Assembly (NCBI GenBank): GCA_964017185.1
Contig: OZ024870.1
Span: 63,714,812 to 63,778,811, forward strand
Reading direction: 5' to 3'
DNA: 64,000 bases
DNA from: Rugalucina vietnamica
Taxonomy: Eukaryota > Mollusca > Bivalvia > Lucinida > Lucinidae
The notes under the pieces were generated by a model. That model was not told the origin of the DNA, searched no databases, and worked only from the letters and a program-made list of their open reading frames with translations. Every line of letters begins with the position of its first letter. Position 1 is the stretch's first letter. Positions 1 to 12,529 of the stretch are shown here, in pieces. The translations under genes were made by a program, and so were the position numbers.

Positions 1-1269
1 ACATAACTGTTTCTTACCGTGGGCGTCGTTAGGTCGCCGTTTCGTGCCGTCATCTCCTCACTACCCCATGTATCGTGAACGTTTTCAAATACCGGATTTG
101 TAACACCATATTTCCTCTCTCCATTTCCTTCGTGTAGCTTCCCATCGTCATATAATGTATGTGTATGGTCCGCCATAAAGCTGTACAAGTTGAATAACCA
201 GATGACTGGTTCTCGTCCTCTTATAGGCGTGGGGAAAATGCGTCGTGGAAAGTCCCCTTGACGACAATGAAGCAACAATTATCACTTTCGCTAAACTGGT
301 GATTTCCATAGAATGGCTTTGATTGATATTCTTGGACTTAATGGCATTGTACATTTGTACCTTTTTAACCAATGCCACTAAAATGTGCCTTTTCGTTAGC
401 GTACACTTTGAGATGGTGCAGAAAATGATAAAGACGTAAGGCGCGCAAACGACAGTGCTGTGTCGTCTTTGTTTAAGGCTTAAATGTTGAGTGTCTGTTT
501 GCATGAAACATTAAAATGAGGATGGTAAGCTGGTAAGTAATATGAGTCTTCTCAGAAAGCGCAGATTGACTTACTTACGCGTCTAAACGTCAAACAAATT
601 CCTAGAAATCCCATAAAACTACTTAAGATTGTTTAAGCTCGATGATCAAAACCTATAAACGACCAGTTCACGTCTACCGTTGTCACTGGTGCAGTGTTTG
701 TTTGTTACATTGTTTATCTGACGCCCATTTACAGATCAGCTTAACATGTTGTTTTGTGTTTCTGACATGATTTAAACAAACGAGTTTGAAAACGAACATT
801 GTGCTAATAAACAACACAATTCTTTATCCCAGCTGGAAACCAGGACGATCTTTGTGTACGTCAACGTCAGCTTGTTAGTTACGTTTCGACAACACTGTCT
901 TTATTATTCAGTTTACATTCCTTCATCATGACAATCGAAAGTACAACATGACAGGTCAAAACATTAAATGAATTACAATTAAGCAGTCTCATAAACATCA
1001 TCAGTTGTCATGCATCGTTCTTTATTATATTGTTTTAAAAGTATAATCTCATTTTTCTAACACTCATTGAGAAAAACTTCGCATACACGGTGTCTCCACG
1101 TGACTGTCATTGGCCCGTCTAGTTGTTTGTGTAATACGGAGAACGCAACTAACACTACAATATATAATACTGCAACGAGAATAGGACAATGATTTAAAAT
1201 CGCGTTATGGTTTGGTTTGTCGATGTTTAAATGTTTGCGACCTTTAAATACGTCATCATGGATTGAGGT
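1..1269. other. No gene recognised
   Basis: AT-rich sequence without a convincing exon, RNA gene or clear repeat. Open frames here are short and lack composition or motifs that suggest coding. Confidence 0.5.
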
Positions 1270-1705
1270 CAGTTCAGGTAACTAGGTGGCCATCTTCGAG
1301 CAAATAGCTGTTAATTTGGTTAACTGGCTAACTAGATGGTGTCTTGCAACTATCGCAGAAGCTGAGGGTGCGGTTATGGCAATGTAAAACCGGTATAAGC
1401 CCACCAGTAACTTTGTGTTACTGATCGTGCCAATGCGATACTTCTGTGGTGGTTCTTTTTGTTTCATGTTTTGGTGTTTAAAATTTTTGTGCTGTTGGTG
1501 CCTTATGTATGTTTTCATGTTTTTAGTTGGGTTTAGGTAACTGAGTGGCCACCTATTGGGAAAATAGCTGCTCATTTGGCTTACGATGTGTTTTCATGGT
1601 ATACATGTAAGTACCTGATTGTTAGTTGGGTTTTTTTTTTCAACCTCGGTTTTTGGAGTTAAAATCTTTTTCTGATTGCGCCTTTCCTGATATTTGCCTG
1701 TGTAC
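1270..1705 (+). repeat. Dispersed repeat family R1, copy 1
   Basis: This is the first of about ten copies of one family. Recognisable blocks are 'AGCTGAGGGTGAGGTTATGG', 'ACTGATCGTTCCAAGGCGAT', 'GGTAACTGAGTGGCCACCTA' and 'TTTTCTGATTGCGCCTTTTC'. A partial head-to-tail fragment (about 1270-1320) precedes the main body. R1 lacks an ORF and no terminal repeats are clear, so its class is unknown; it may be a non-autonomous element. Confidence 0.75.
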
Positions 1706-1844
1706 CTTTTGATAATTATATAATTATATCAAAGCATCAAACATTGGTTTTGACGGTCAGGTTCCTGTTTTTTACGTTTTTCTTTTGTTTGTGCACTGCA
1801 TCATCTTGTTTTCTGATGTTATTTTAATTGTCCCCTGACAGCGG

Positions 1845-4135
1845 TGTTGTAGGACATGGAATGTGCGAACATTGATGGACAGTGCTGGGTCAGATAGACC
1901 GCAGCGTAAAACGGCCCTTGTGGGCAGAGAATTTGGAATTCAGATAGCTGCACTGAGTGAGACTCGGTTCGCAAATGTTGGGGATATCAAAGAAGTTGGT
2001 GCTGGATACACCTTCTGCTGGAATGGACGCAAAAGTGAAGAGAGGCGTGAAGCAGGAGTTGGCTTTGCCATTAAAACAGAACTTGTTGGTAAGCATTCAG
2101 GATTGCCAAAAGGTATCAATGTACGCCTAATGACATTGAGACTTCCTCTGTCAGGCAATAAACATGCAACTATTGTCAGTGCCTATGCACATACGATGAC
2201 CAATCCAGATGAGGTTAAGGACAAATTCTATAATGAATGACTTAGACGATGTCATTTCTGCAACACCCCGTACAGACAATCTTATCCTTCTTGGCGACTT
2301 AAATGCCAGAGTTGGTACAGACCATCAGACCTGGGAGGGACTTATGGGTCCAGAAAGTGTTGGAAAGCAATGAACAGCAATGGTCTCATGCCTCTAAAGA
2401 AGTGTGCTGAACATGATCTTCTAATTACCAACACAGTCTTTCGTCTACCAAACAGAAATAAAACACCCTGGATGCATCCCCGTTCCAAACACTAGCATCT
2501 TATAGAGTATGTTATAGAGCTGAGAACAGACAGGCAGGATGTCAGGGTGACAAAGACTGACTATGTGTGGTGCAGACTTCTGGACAGATTATAGACTGGT
2601 TGTCAGCAAACTCAACCTAAGAATCCAGCCTGCGAGGCGACCTCAAGGCATGATAGCTCCTAAAAGACTGGGTGTCTCAAAGCTGAAACAAGACAGCATG
2701 AGACAAGCTTTCTTAACGGACATTTGCAACCAACTGGATGCAATCAATCTCAGTTCAGAGAACCCCGAAGAAAACTGGACAGTTTTCCATAAAACAGTTC
2801 ATTCTTCAGCTGCTTCTACTTTAGGACATCCATCTCGCAAACATCAAGACTGGTTTGATGAGAATGATGATGAAATTCATAGGCTTCTTGAAGAAAAACA
2901 CCGATTGCATAAGGCACATCAAGATGATACTAGCTCAGTATCCAAGAAAGCAGCCTAGAGCAACATTCGTAAGTCCAGACCAAGCTTAGGGACATGCAAG
3001 AAGAAAAGAGAAGAAATTCATTCTTTTGCGGACAGAAAGGACATGAAGAAATTTCATGATGCGATGAAAACCATTTATGGCCCAAACAGTTCTGGAGCCA
3101 CCACATTGCTCAGTGCTGATGGAAGCACTCTTCTCACAGATAAAGAGGCTATCTTGAAAAGGTGGGCAGAACATTCCAATAGTGTGCTTAATCGACCATC
3201 AAGCATCAATGACGATGCAACTGACAGACTTCCACAGACAGAGTGCAATATTCTGTTAGATGAATTTCCAACCGTAATGGAAACAAGAAAAGCAGTTTAA
3301 CAACTGTCATCTGGCAAATCCCCATGTGCAGATGCAATTCCTGCAGAGGTTTATAAGGCCGGAGGGCAACCCATGGCAGAGAAATTGACAGAGTTGTTTC
3401 ACTGTATGTGGAGGAAGGAGGCTATCTCATAAGAATTTAAGGATCCATCCATAATCAACCTATACAAGCGGAAGGGAAATCCACAAGTCTGTGACAACCA
3501 CAGAGGCATCTCCTTCCTGTGCATTGCTGGGAAGATACTGGCAAAAATTCTGTTGAACCGCCTGAATGTTCATATTGATCAGAAGGGACTTATCTCTGAA
3601 AGTCAATGTGGATTCAGAAAAGACAAAGGGACAATAGACATGATCTTTACAGCAAGACAGCTTCAGGAGACATGCCAAGAACAGAATGTAGATGTTAGTC
3701 GTGATGGACTCTGGAAAATCATTGCCAAGTTTGGCTGTCCACCCAGATTCACCTAGCAATGGTGCGGCAATTTCATGATGGCATGCAAGCACGTGTGCAA
3801 AACGATGGAGAGTTCTCTGAATCCTTGAAGTTAACGAATGGGGTCAAACAGGGCTGTGTTATGGCACCAACACTGTTAAGCATGATGTTTTCTGTCATGC
3901 TCAGGATGCTTTTCGTGTTTTCAAATCAGGTACCGTTTTGATGGCAATATATTCAACTTTAGAGGGCTGCAAGCCAAAAATAAGGTGCAGACTGATGTGC
4001 TAGATGAGCTCCTCAATGCAGATGATATGGATAAGAATGCCAGCTCGGAGGCAAAATGCAAAGAGCCATGGATCAAGTCTCACAGTCATGTGATAAGTAT
4101 GATCTCACAATCAGCACAAAAAGACAGAACTAGCT
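1845..4135 (+). pseudogene. Decayed non-LTR retrotransposon (APE endonuclease + reverse transcriptase)
   Basis: Conceptual reading gives an endonuclease/exonuclease/phosphatase domain (starting RTWNVRTLMDSAG, with ALSETRF and later LLGDLNARVG), a linker, then a reverse transcriptase core (DNHRGISFLCIAGKILAKIL, SESQCGFRKDKGTID, NGVKQGCVMAPTLLSMMFS). This layout is typical of LINEs often auto-annotated as 'craniofacial development protein 2-like'. It is dead. A frameshift near 2235 breaks the endonuclease, and in-frame stops occur at about 2494, 2956, 3298, 3430 and 3754. A deletion near 3690 removes the RT segment before VSRDGLW, and the catalytic YADD has become NADD near 4020. R1 copies flank it on both sides (1270-1705 and 4128-4360). 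The exact LINE clade cannot be assigned by eye. Confidence 0.9.
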
Positions 4136-4360
4136 AAGGGTGAGGTTAGGCGCCTGTAAAACCGGTTAAAGCCCCCAGTAATTTTATATAACTGATCGTT
4201 CCATGACGATACTTTTGTTCGGGTTGTGTTGAATGCTTGTGCTGTTTGCACCTTTTTCTTATACTAGTATTTAATTGGGGTAACTGAGTGATCGCTAATT
4301 GAGAAATCGCTAATTGCTCACTCGGCGTACGGCATGTGCTCTTTGTATAACTACCTTGGT
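4128..4360 (+). repeat. R1 copy 2 (diverged, truncated)
   Basis: Matches R1 from 'AAGGGTGAGGTTAGG' through 'ACTGATCGTTCCA', the 'GTGCTGTTTGCACC' block and 'GGTAACTGAGTG'. It starts directly at the 3' end of the LINE relic. Confidence 0.65.
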
Positions 4361-4929
4361 TTAGATGGCACCTTTTTTTCTCTCATTATTTTACCATAAA
4401 ATTAACAATCGCTTTTGAAAAGTGAAAAAATACGTGTGTCTAGAAAAACAAGTAAACAAAAATGAAGCTGACAAAATCTATGTTTTAAGTGCATGTGGTT
4501 GTGCAGAATTTGCACTTGTAACCTTAAGCTAAGTCAACTGTTAACGTTGAGGAATGAAGTCATTGTATATCGGGGCCCAGGTATGGTATCTAGGACATGG
4601 AAAGGATAGAAAAAGAAATAGAAGCGTCAACGTCTCGTGGTTTAATGAACACTTCAAAATGATTGAGACGAGATAAGAAAACGACAATAAATTATCTCAG
4701 ACATTGCAAATGATTCAAAACATATCAAAATGATTGTTACATGTAATCTACATCTACAAAGTCAAATAGAAAACAAATCAGCCAGCTGATCTGTAGTTCA
4801 TATTTGCAAAATTTTCATAATAGAAACAACTTGTTTTTGAGCTTTCGAAAAAAAAATCATTAAACATTGCTACTTTTGATTATTGTCTATTCAATGAGAC
4901 AGAAAATGAAACGAACTTCCTGTTTAAAA

Positions 4930-5270
4930 GAACAATGCTAAATGCAGATTTCTGTTTGTAAACTTCACAACAATGTTTTATGTAGATTTCTTTTTGTATA
5001 CTTCATAACAAAATAAAATGATAAATATAGATTTCCATTTGTATACTTAACTACAATGTTTTGTGTAGATTTCAATTTGTATATACCTCACAACAATATA
5101 ACATGAAGATTTCCTATTGAAACCTCACAACAGTGTTCAGTGTTGAAAGACGTTATTGTAGATTTCGATTTGTATGCTTCACAACAATACCAAGTGTTGA
5201 TTTCTATTTGTATACTGCATAACAATGTTCATGTGGATGTCTATTCGTAAGCTTCGCAACAAAACTATAC
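4930..5270. repeat. Degenerate tandem repeat, ~50-bp unit
   Basis: Diverged units of the form 'TAGATTTCNATTTGTATACTT..ACAACAATGTT' recur about seven times with indels. There is no coding potential. Confidence 0.6.
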
Positions 5271-5602
5271 CATACATGTAAAACTGGCCTGCGAAATGAA
5301 AATAAAATGATAATCCAAACAAAAGTCATTGTTAAATAAAAGTAGCAAAACAAATGGAGACAATATCGAGACAAGTCGTAGTTTGGCATCCTTTGATCCA
5401 GAGAGACATTATTCATCATGGACAAAGTTGAATAATTGATCTAAAACGTCACCTGAGTGAGGCCTATAAACTTCTCGAATCTAGAAATCACAGCACCGTA
5501 TAATCGATACGACCACGCTGTCTGTAGCATTAAGTTTAATTTCGATGTTAAGTAACATGTTTGTCACTGAGTAGTATTTTATGCCCATGTAACATTAAAA
5601 TT

Positions 5603-5836
5603 GAGCCGCCTCGTGGGAAAACCAACAATCTGCCTAGGCGAAAACAAAGGCGCAGATCAGCTTCGCGGTAACCGCGAAGCTGATCAGCGCCTTTGTTTTC
5701 GCTACATGGATAGTACAATTCCTCTTCTACTTAAATCCGAAATTTCAAGCTTCTAGCTCTTTTCTGTGCTTGTACAGGCCGGTTTGTATCGGACGTGTTC
5801 AGAAACCACATTGTTGGTTTTCCCACGAGGCGGCTC
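5603..5836 (-). mobile_element. MITE family A, copy 1 (234 bp)
   Basis: Terminal inverted repeats begin GAGCCGCCTCGTGGGAAAAC and end with the complement. An off-centre perfect hairpin ('GGCGCAGATCAGCTTCGCGG' and its complement around GGTAACC) lies near the left end here, defining minus orientation relative to the copy at 28469. There is no ORF. Eight near-full-length relatives occur in this window. Confidence 0.9.
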
Positions 5837-8759
5837 AAATAAAGTTCTATTCTGTTCTATAATCTATGGCGCAGCTTACTGAGATCCCTGGCTATCCATG
5901 AGGTATGCGGTAAAATGAGTCAAGAACACAAAGCTGGATAACACACAGTCCGATCAATCAAATAAATAAACACACATAACCGCACGTGCGAATAAATAAT
6001 AAAAATGTAATAAAGAGTTGTAGAATAAATATGTCAAATAGATCGTTCCCGATTAGTATACCCACATTTCTGGTTATCTGAACTGACTTTCCCAGTCTCT
6101 TTAAACAGTCAAAGAAAAGTTTTGCCCTGTAGTAATGCCCCTTTTTGCTGAGTGTTCATTCGTATATCCTTGCCCATATCCATAATCACACCGAGGATAA
6201 GTTCATTCAGCACTTCCTTGTTCGCCTGCAACATCCTTGAGCCTTTTTTGATACGCAGAACCGTCACCTCCATTCGGTCGTTGGTTTGTGTGTTTGTACA
6301 TCACGGCACAGCAAGGGCTGTTTAGGGTGACCGCAGAACAGATGCCGGCTGACGCGTTACGTAACTGAGCGGTCGCTTTGCACGGTCGGCACGAAATGAT
6401 CATGTTGTTCTTGAGCTTCTGCTATGGACTGTCTGAAAAAATAATGAACACGATTACTCAAAGTCAATTAATGATAATAATGATACTAATCGTTTATTTA
6501 TTTAATGTGGATAACTTCTTAAACACAAATGTCAGTCTTCCATGTGGGCCTCCGGCGAAAACAGGCATTAAATATTTTTGGAGTTAAGTGAGTGACTGTT
6601 CAAAAAGTGAGCTGTATGGTGCATGAGATAAATCTTCAAAAGCAAAGTTTTTCCTCTAAAATGTTTTTGCCTCGACATTTCAAATGATATGGCAATTTAT
6701 TCTTTAAGACACAGGCAAACCCGGCATGCATAATCCAATATTTTGAATACTACTGGTTTAGACATTTGACTGACTATAAATTTAGATTGACATTAAGCAG
6801 CAAGGAACGACATTTTCATTAGCAATGCTAGGTTTGGTGGGCTTAATTGAAAAAAAAGAAAAAAACAATCATTTTAGACTGACGAAGTTCTTTACTGCAT
6901 CAACTGATTCATGCATAATCATAGTTTGCCCATTGCCATTCATGACTTTCAATAAAGCAATATCGGTTATTTATAACCTAGGGGTCTAAAATTAGAAAAC
7001 AAAACACGCCTCCCTCTCTATTATTGGCCTTATTTGAAGATAACTACAGATAAACTGTAACGTACTACTTCATATGCCCTTGATGTTTGTACGAAATGAC
7101 TTTGGGACCTTTAAATATACAACTATCAAGAATGTGTTTGAAGTACACTCGAGAGTTATTTGCAATTACGTGTGATATCGCCGTCATACCTTGTCCTATG
7201 ACTTTAAAACTACTCATGGCAAAGTTTATGAAGTGGCTTCTGTTTCAAACAAGGTATCATATAGGTTCAAAGACTAATTATGACCAGAACGAGGTTTTGT
7301 TATTCACATAGTAGACATCGCCTTCTAATGCTTTGGTCAGCTCTTTGGTTTATATTATAATTTTCTAGATGGCGCAAACTATTTTCATGCTTTTTCGTGA
7401 TATGCCCAGGTTCAGAGGCACTTTACAAAGCATTGTCATTCTTCCTCATTGCAGCATTACACTTAGTTGTTTTTTTTTTTCTGAACATTTTTGCTCTTTT
7501 GATCAATTACCGTAGCTTCAGTTAATCTTCATTCAAAGTAGGATGAGTAGGGTGATGAATTGAAACGTATAACTTTAAAGTTCAAAAGATTTTCCATGCC
7601 CTGACAGTTGGCATAAAGATTTAATATGCACGCCCACACTTTAGCCTTCATTCTAAAGGTATTGAACTCTTTTAATTTGATTTAATTTGGTTCCATTTCA
7701 AGGATACGCCCAGTGATATCTACATTATTTTGGGAGTACAACAAAAACATGAAGGTCAACTAAATGGTCAAGGAAATCTGCATTGTATTGTGTACTAATA
7801 CATTAATGTATAATCAAACTTTGGCCCAAATAATTAAAAAAAAAGTGCACATAGAGTGAGGCGGTACGATAGCACTCTTGTACTTCCGGACGTTCTATTT
7901 CTATGTTAATGTCGGTAATGTGCAGATTATGCATTGTATTTTGAATGGGTTAAGGTACCTAAGCTCCCCCTTTTGGGGAAAAAAATCTGCTTCCTTGGTG
8001 TTCCCATTGCTCCCATTGTTTAGAGCATTATCGTTGTTTCTCAATAAGGGTTTCAGTGTCGGATGTTGGTTATATTCATTTCTGTTCCTGGTTTTAACTT
8101 TTACTTTAAGTTCAGGAGAAATTTCTAGTTTCAGACCTTTTCGATTTCTAAAAATTATTCATTTGATGTGTGTACTTTATGAATGAGATTTTGTATTTTC
8201 TACAAGAGCAAAATAATTATCCTTTTGAGCTGCCAAATACTCTCGTGGCGTCTTAGAAGATTGCGTATCTTTTGCATATTTGTGCTTTCAGTTTTCAGAT
8301 TATAATAATAATTTTGCGTGCATTAAATTGTGTTTCTTTTATTATGCTTTCTTTTTTTCCTATGCTATCATATTAGTTTGGTTTATATTGTCCCTATTTT
8401 ATTTGATAGTAGCTCATGGCGTTTGTTCCATTCAGTTCCGTATTTCTTTTAGATCTATATTCTAATGAATATTTGTGTTTTTGTTATTTCTCATTATTCT
8501 CATGAGAGAACGTACATGAAGGTGTGTGCTATACAAATGTATTTTAGAAAACGGGCATTGCTGCGACCGCGTACATGTTTGGATGTAATTATTCAAAGGT
8601 ACCATACGCAAATTTTAGGTATTTGTTTTAATATGTAAGTTGCAAAAATATATTTTTTTGCATTAATTTAGACGTTTGTGAAGTTGAATAATGCTATTCG
8701 TCATTGAAATCTCTAATTTGATCGGTCTAAATCGTTACAGTTCATGCAACTACGCCTTT
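5837..8759. other. No gene recognised
   Basis: AT-rich sequence. A short, more GC-rich patch at about 6160-6400 has only short frames interrupted by stops on both strands and matches nothing I recognise. No RNA gene or clear repeat was seen elsewhere. Confidence 0.45.
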
Positions 8760-9821
8760 AGTCCAATTAGCATGCGCCAAATAAACACGTGAGTAAATTT
8801 ACTCCGGTGTGTAAAAATACTCGGGTGTGCAAATCAACCTGTGAGAAAATATAAATTGCGTTCGCATGGGTTTTATCACCGGGAGTTTTTTTTGTGTGTG
8901 TGTTTAAATAAATCATTTCTGGATTAAAACCTGTCCATTTAAGTTTTCTGTATTCGAAAAATAAGAAGAGGCTGCTTCAAGTTGTTCTCATAGGACTTGG
9001 TCAACATTGAAAGCAGAGGGGAATCTTGTAATGGTCAGGCTTAAGCTTAGCAGTTATATGGTTCCGTATTATCATCCTTTCACAAGGAATTACTATTAAA
9101 ATTCCACAGGAATCCTTATCAAGAATGATGAAGAAAAAGTGTGGTTGACTGCACTTCATATGTGTTGAATGGCAATTAAAAGGTAAAAGTAGGCAATGGT
9201 CAGGAAAAGTGACAATCAGAAAGAAATTCCCACTCTAAAAACCGAGGTGGGAAAAACTAACTTGACAACTAAATTGAGCAGCTTTTTTCCTATAAGGCGG
9301 CTACTCAGTACCAGAACTGAACTAAAACTATGAGAACGTATATAAGGTTCAAACAGCACAAAAATTCGACTCCAAAATTCAACAAAACTCTTATTCAACA
9401 ACAATGTTAGTTTCAGGAACTGTCTACCATAGAGACTCACGCCAAGAGTTTGCAAAAGTGGGCGGGATTTTCCCTATACTTCATGTTGATTTTTTACTAG
9501 ATGGCAGTAACTGATAAGCCGTGAGTCCTTTAGGTATGTCATTGTTTATGTAATCAGTTAAGACCTAAAAATGTGAAAATTCGTTACATAAAAGCAGATA
9601 TTGACTTAAAATAAAATACTTATGAGTAAATTTTACTTCGCGTTCGCATGGGACATAATAATAAAATATATATATGCATGTAAATGTAAAAATAAAATTT
9701 GCATCTGGTCAGACCCAGGAGTTTATTTACTCATGGGTAAATTTACACTGGTGTGTATTCGCGTTCGCATGCGGTCTTCGCTTATTACATGCGTGTAAAT
9801 TTGGCGCATGCGAGTTGGACT
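8760..9821. mobile_element. DNA-transposon-like element with ~30-bp terminal inverted repeats
   Basis: The left end 'AGTCCAATTAGCATGCGCCA' is matched by the inverted right end 'AGTCCAACTCGCATGCGCCA'. Sub-terminal motifs are also shared, such as 'GTAAATTTAC' and 'GCGTTCGCATG'. No transposase is visible, so it is non-autonomous. It contains an R1 copy (9175-9480) that presumably inserted later. Confidence 0.6.
9175..9480 (-). repeat. R1 copy 3, diverged, nested
   Basis: Contains the complement of the R1 3' block ('AAAAACCGAGGTGGGAAAAA' type, then 'GAGCAGCTTTTTTCC' and 'GGCGGCTACTCAGTACC'). It lies inside the 8760-9821 element. Confidence 0.6.
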
Positions 9822-11104
9822 TTAAACATTTCACGGTTTATAAGGTTTATCGCCAGTATGCAATTTTTGTTCAAGCTGTCAGGCCTAATCGAATCGGAGC
9901 TTGAAAAAATATAAAAGACGGAAAGAATATGTGTCTGAGAACGTTGAGATGTACTCACAAAGATTCCAAACAACTATAGTAATCATTCAAAGGGGGCGGA
10001 AAACGGTGCAATTTTTATGTGACTTTCATGTTTGACCGCCACCTGGTTTATGGCCATTTTTTCGCAGCAGATCTAGAGTTTTGAATCCTTGTTTGAAAAG
10101 TTATGCAATGCATGGCCGAAGAATATATAATTCGAAATAGTATCAATGAAATTATGTTAATTCTTATGATCTTGATGAACAAGTGATAAAGGCTACCATT
10201 GCTTTTCTTATATCGTCGGGTATACAAAGAAAAGTGACAGCGAAATCATGGGGAATCGCATAGAAACCTGAGTAATTTACTGGAGAGCATTATGAAATGA
10301 GTAGTATTTTAGTAATTTACTCTACCGAGTCTACGCGATCTTTTCTGCATCGTTAAATGCGATCAAATTCTCTTTTGGGCTGTTTTAGAGCCAAAATTTT
10401 ATTGCCAAATTTATTTCCGTTAAACCAAATGTCTTGTAGAAAATTTTCAAAACACATTTTAAGCACTACGGATCGTCCATTTACAATTGTGTAGTTGGAT
10501 GTACGGTTCAGTTGATAAAAATGCGTTTTATCTAAAAGCAAATTTTAATGCATGAAAATAAATTTTCAATATTTAGAATGAATTGCTAATTTAAAAGCCA
10601 AAAATATTAAGCGATGAATATGTTTTAACCGGGCCGGAAAATTTCCGGAACATTGTTAAAACAAATAACTGTAATATTCTGCAATTTTCCTCGTGGACAA
10701 TTAATCCCACCATAATTCTAATCATAGAAATAGCCATTAAATGAAATAACAAACGATTTTTTTTACTAAATGACAGAAATATTTAGGAAATTATGCGACT
10801 GTGGCGGCTACTAGTCTATATTTTCATTTGCTGGACAGTAAGTCAGCATTGGAGCTGTTCAGACCCAAAACGTTTGATATACAAAATGATGTATATTATT
10901 AACGCTTACAGTAATTATATTAAATTTCTTAGTACTGAAAAGAACTTACCATGCAAGCGGATCGAAAAAAAAAATAAATAAATAGATAAATAAATAAATA
11001 AAAAATGGGCAAGATACGATAGTGGCAAATGGAGCAGTTTTTCAAATGACGGTCAGTGGTCACTGGGTTGCATTTAATTTAATCGAACCAAATATAAAAC
11101 GTTT
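9822..11104. other. No gene recognised
   Basis: Very AT-rich sequence without coding exons or a repeat I can define. Confidence 0.45.
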
Positions 11105-11121
11105 TATTATTATTATTATTA

Positions 11122-11163
<42 letters not shown>

Positions 11164-11200
11164 GTTATTATTATTATTAGTTATTATTTTTCAGTATTAT
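11105..11200. repeat. (ATT)n microsatellite
   Basis: A long run of ATT/TTA triplets with a few interruptions. Confidence 0.95.
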
Positions 11201-11308
11201 TATGTTATTATTTACTGTTGAAACGGGGACCCAATACATGCTCGTTTTATTGGCACAACCACGGTAGCAAAATCATGACGACTGATTTAATGAGTGTTAA
11301 TGGTGACA

Positions 11309-11314
11309 CACACA

Positions 11315-11345
<31 letters not shown>

Positions 11346-11346
11346 G
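11309..11346. repeat. (CA)n(GA)n compound microsatellite
   Basis: About 11 CA dinucleotides followed directly by about 7 GA dinucleotides. Confidence 0.95.
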
Positions 11347-11826
11347 CGGCATGAGCGAATCATATTTATCATTTATCAGATTTATTGGAGGAAATCAGTG
11401 AATAATTTTGTTTCTTTGAAGCGTTTCATGAGGTTTAAATACTACTGTAGAAATGTTTCTTTCACATCGCGGCGTTAGTCTTTATAACTACCGTCGCATT
11501 ATAGGTAGGCAAAGGAAAACTGCGGGTGAAGATGCACATTTTCTGTAGAAAAGTTACAATGATGATTTAATTGCCTAAATTACTTAAAGCGAAAATCGCC
11601 GATTCGCGTAAGTGTAATATTCATAATGCTATCGAGCTAGGCTACTACGTGACATTGACTAGGGAAAAATGAATAAGTCGAAGTTTTGCCTCTCGATTTC
11701 ATAAGCTTTACGATGCCTTTATGTATGCGCAAATAATGTTAAATATTCTACATTTAACGTGTTCTTAATTTTGATCCGTATTTGAAGAATTTGTACATTT
11801 TAAAAGGAAATTAAAAGATTTTTTTT

Positions 11827-12297
11827 TTACATTTTAAAGGATACAAACCTTAATTTATTCCATAACAAATTTGCACTTCTTTTTGATCTCCTAGCAAGGC
11901 GATGTCTATGTGTAGGTCTATGTCTTTGATTTGTTATTGCATCATATTGTTCATTAATATCAAATGGACTAGGATTTTGTAAATTATTTAAATTTTCGGC
12001 ATTTCTCAATTGTCCAGCTGTCACTTTTGAATTGCTAGTTCTTTCCTGTGTAGAAAATTGTCTTCTCTTATGGTTAAGATGTCTTATATTTCGTAATCTC
12101 TCGCCAGCAGCGAATTCATTTCTAGTCCGATCACCCGAATGGAAACAAACTGTGAAACAAAATATATCCACAAAACAACACGACATGAATCTACGTCTCT
12201 CTCCCCTTAACGCCATGACGTTTTGACGTCCTCTCGGCGCTGTTAAGACTGGCGTTAATACGTAAAACGCTGTAATTATGAAAAGATCTGTTCTCAT
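11827..12297 (-). CDS. Putative secreted proprotein, probable first coding exon
   Basis: A 156-codon open frame starts MRTDLFIITAFYVLTPVLTA, a good signal peptide with predicted cleavage after residue 20. The rest is basic and Asn/Arg/Gln-rich with low hydrophobicity, apart from a Cys-rich patch at 40-51 (CCFVDIFCFTVC). A polybasic RRSKR at 136-140 fits a furin-type processing site. An AAG|GTTTGT donor-like sequence lies just after NLLWNKL, so the last ~9 residues are probably intron read-through and the mature peptide would continue in a downstream exon not identified here. The Cys-rich patch ends at a TTTCACAG acceptor-like sequence, so it could itself be non-exonic. A TATA-like box lies 60 bp upstream. 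No family is recognised; growth-factor or neuropeptide precursor are possibilities, not claims. Confidence 0.4.
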   Translation of the reverse strand: MRTDLFIITAFYVLTPVLTAPRGRQNVMALRGERRRFMSCCFVDIFCFTVCFHSGDRTRNEFAAGERLRNIRHLNHKRRQFSTQERTSNSKVTAGQLRNAENLNNLQNPSPFDINEQYDAITNQRHRPTHRHRLARRSKRSANLLWNKLRFVSFKM

Positions 12298-12325
12298 ATT
12301 CAGAACAACTTGTAAAATGTGTTCA

Positions 12326-12362
12326 TGACAATCATCAGGTTCTCAATGATAGGCCTTTATAA
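12326..12362 (-). promoter_or_regulatory. TATA-like promoter of the putative secreted gene
   Basis: On the minus strand GGTTATAAAGG (about 12353-12363) lies ~60 bp before the ATG at 12297. A CCAAT-type motif and a CACCC-type motif lie further upstream (about 12400-12460). A short upstream ORF starting at 12326 ends in TGA just before the main ATG. Confidence 0.35.
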
Positions 12363-12529
12363 CCTCTTGAAACCAATGATACAAGACACGTACTTCTATC
12401 TTGGGGGTGTGGTTTGCCACAGAATGTCGGTAATCAACGGCTTGACCAATATTTTGATTGGTAATCAACGGTATCGGAAACCCGGTCCGTGTTCCTTTTC
12501 CGGGTGTTAATTTACGATCGTTCAATCCC

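Noticed and set aside
6160..6400. GC-richer patch with short frames such as a 66-codon minus ORF
   Set aside because: Frames are interrupted in all readings and no family is recognisable; could be an old exon or repeat but cannot be supported.
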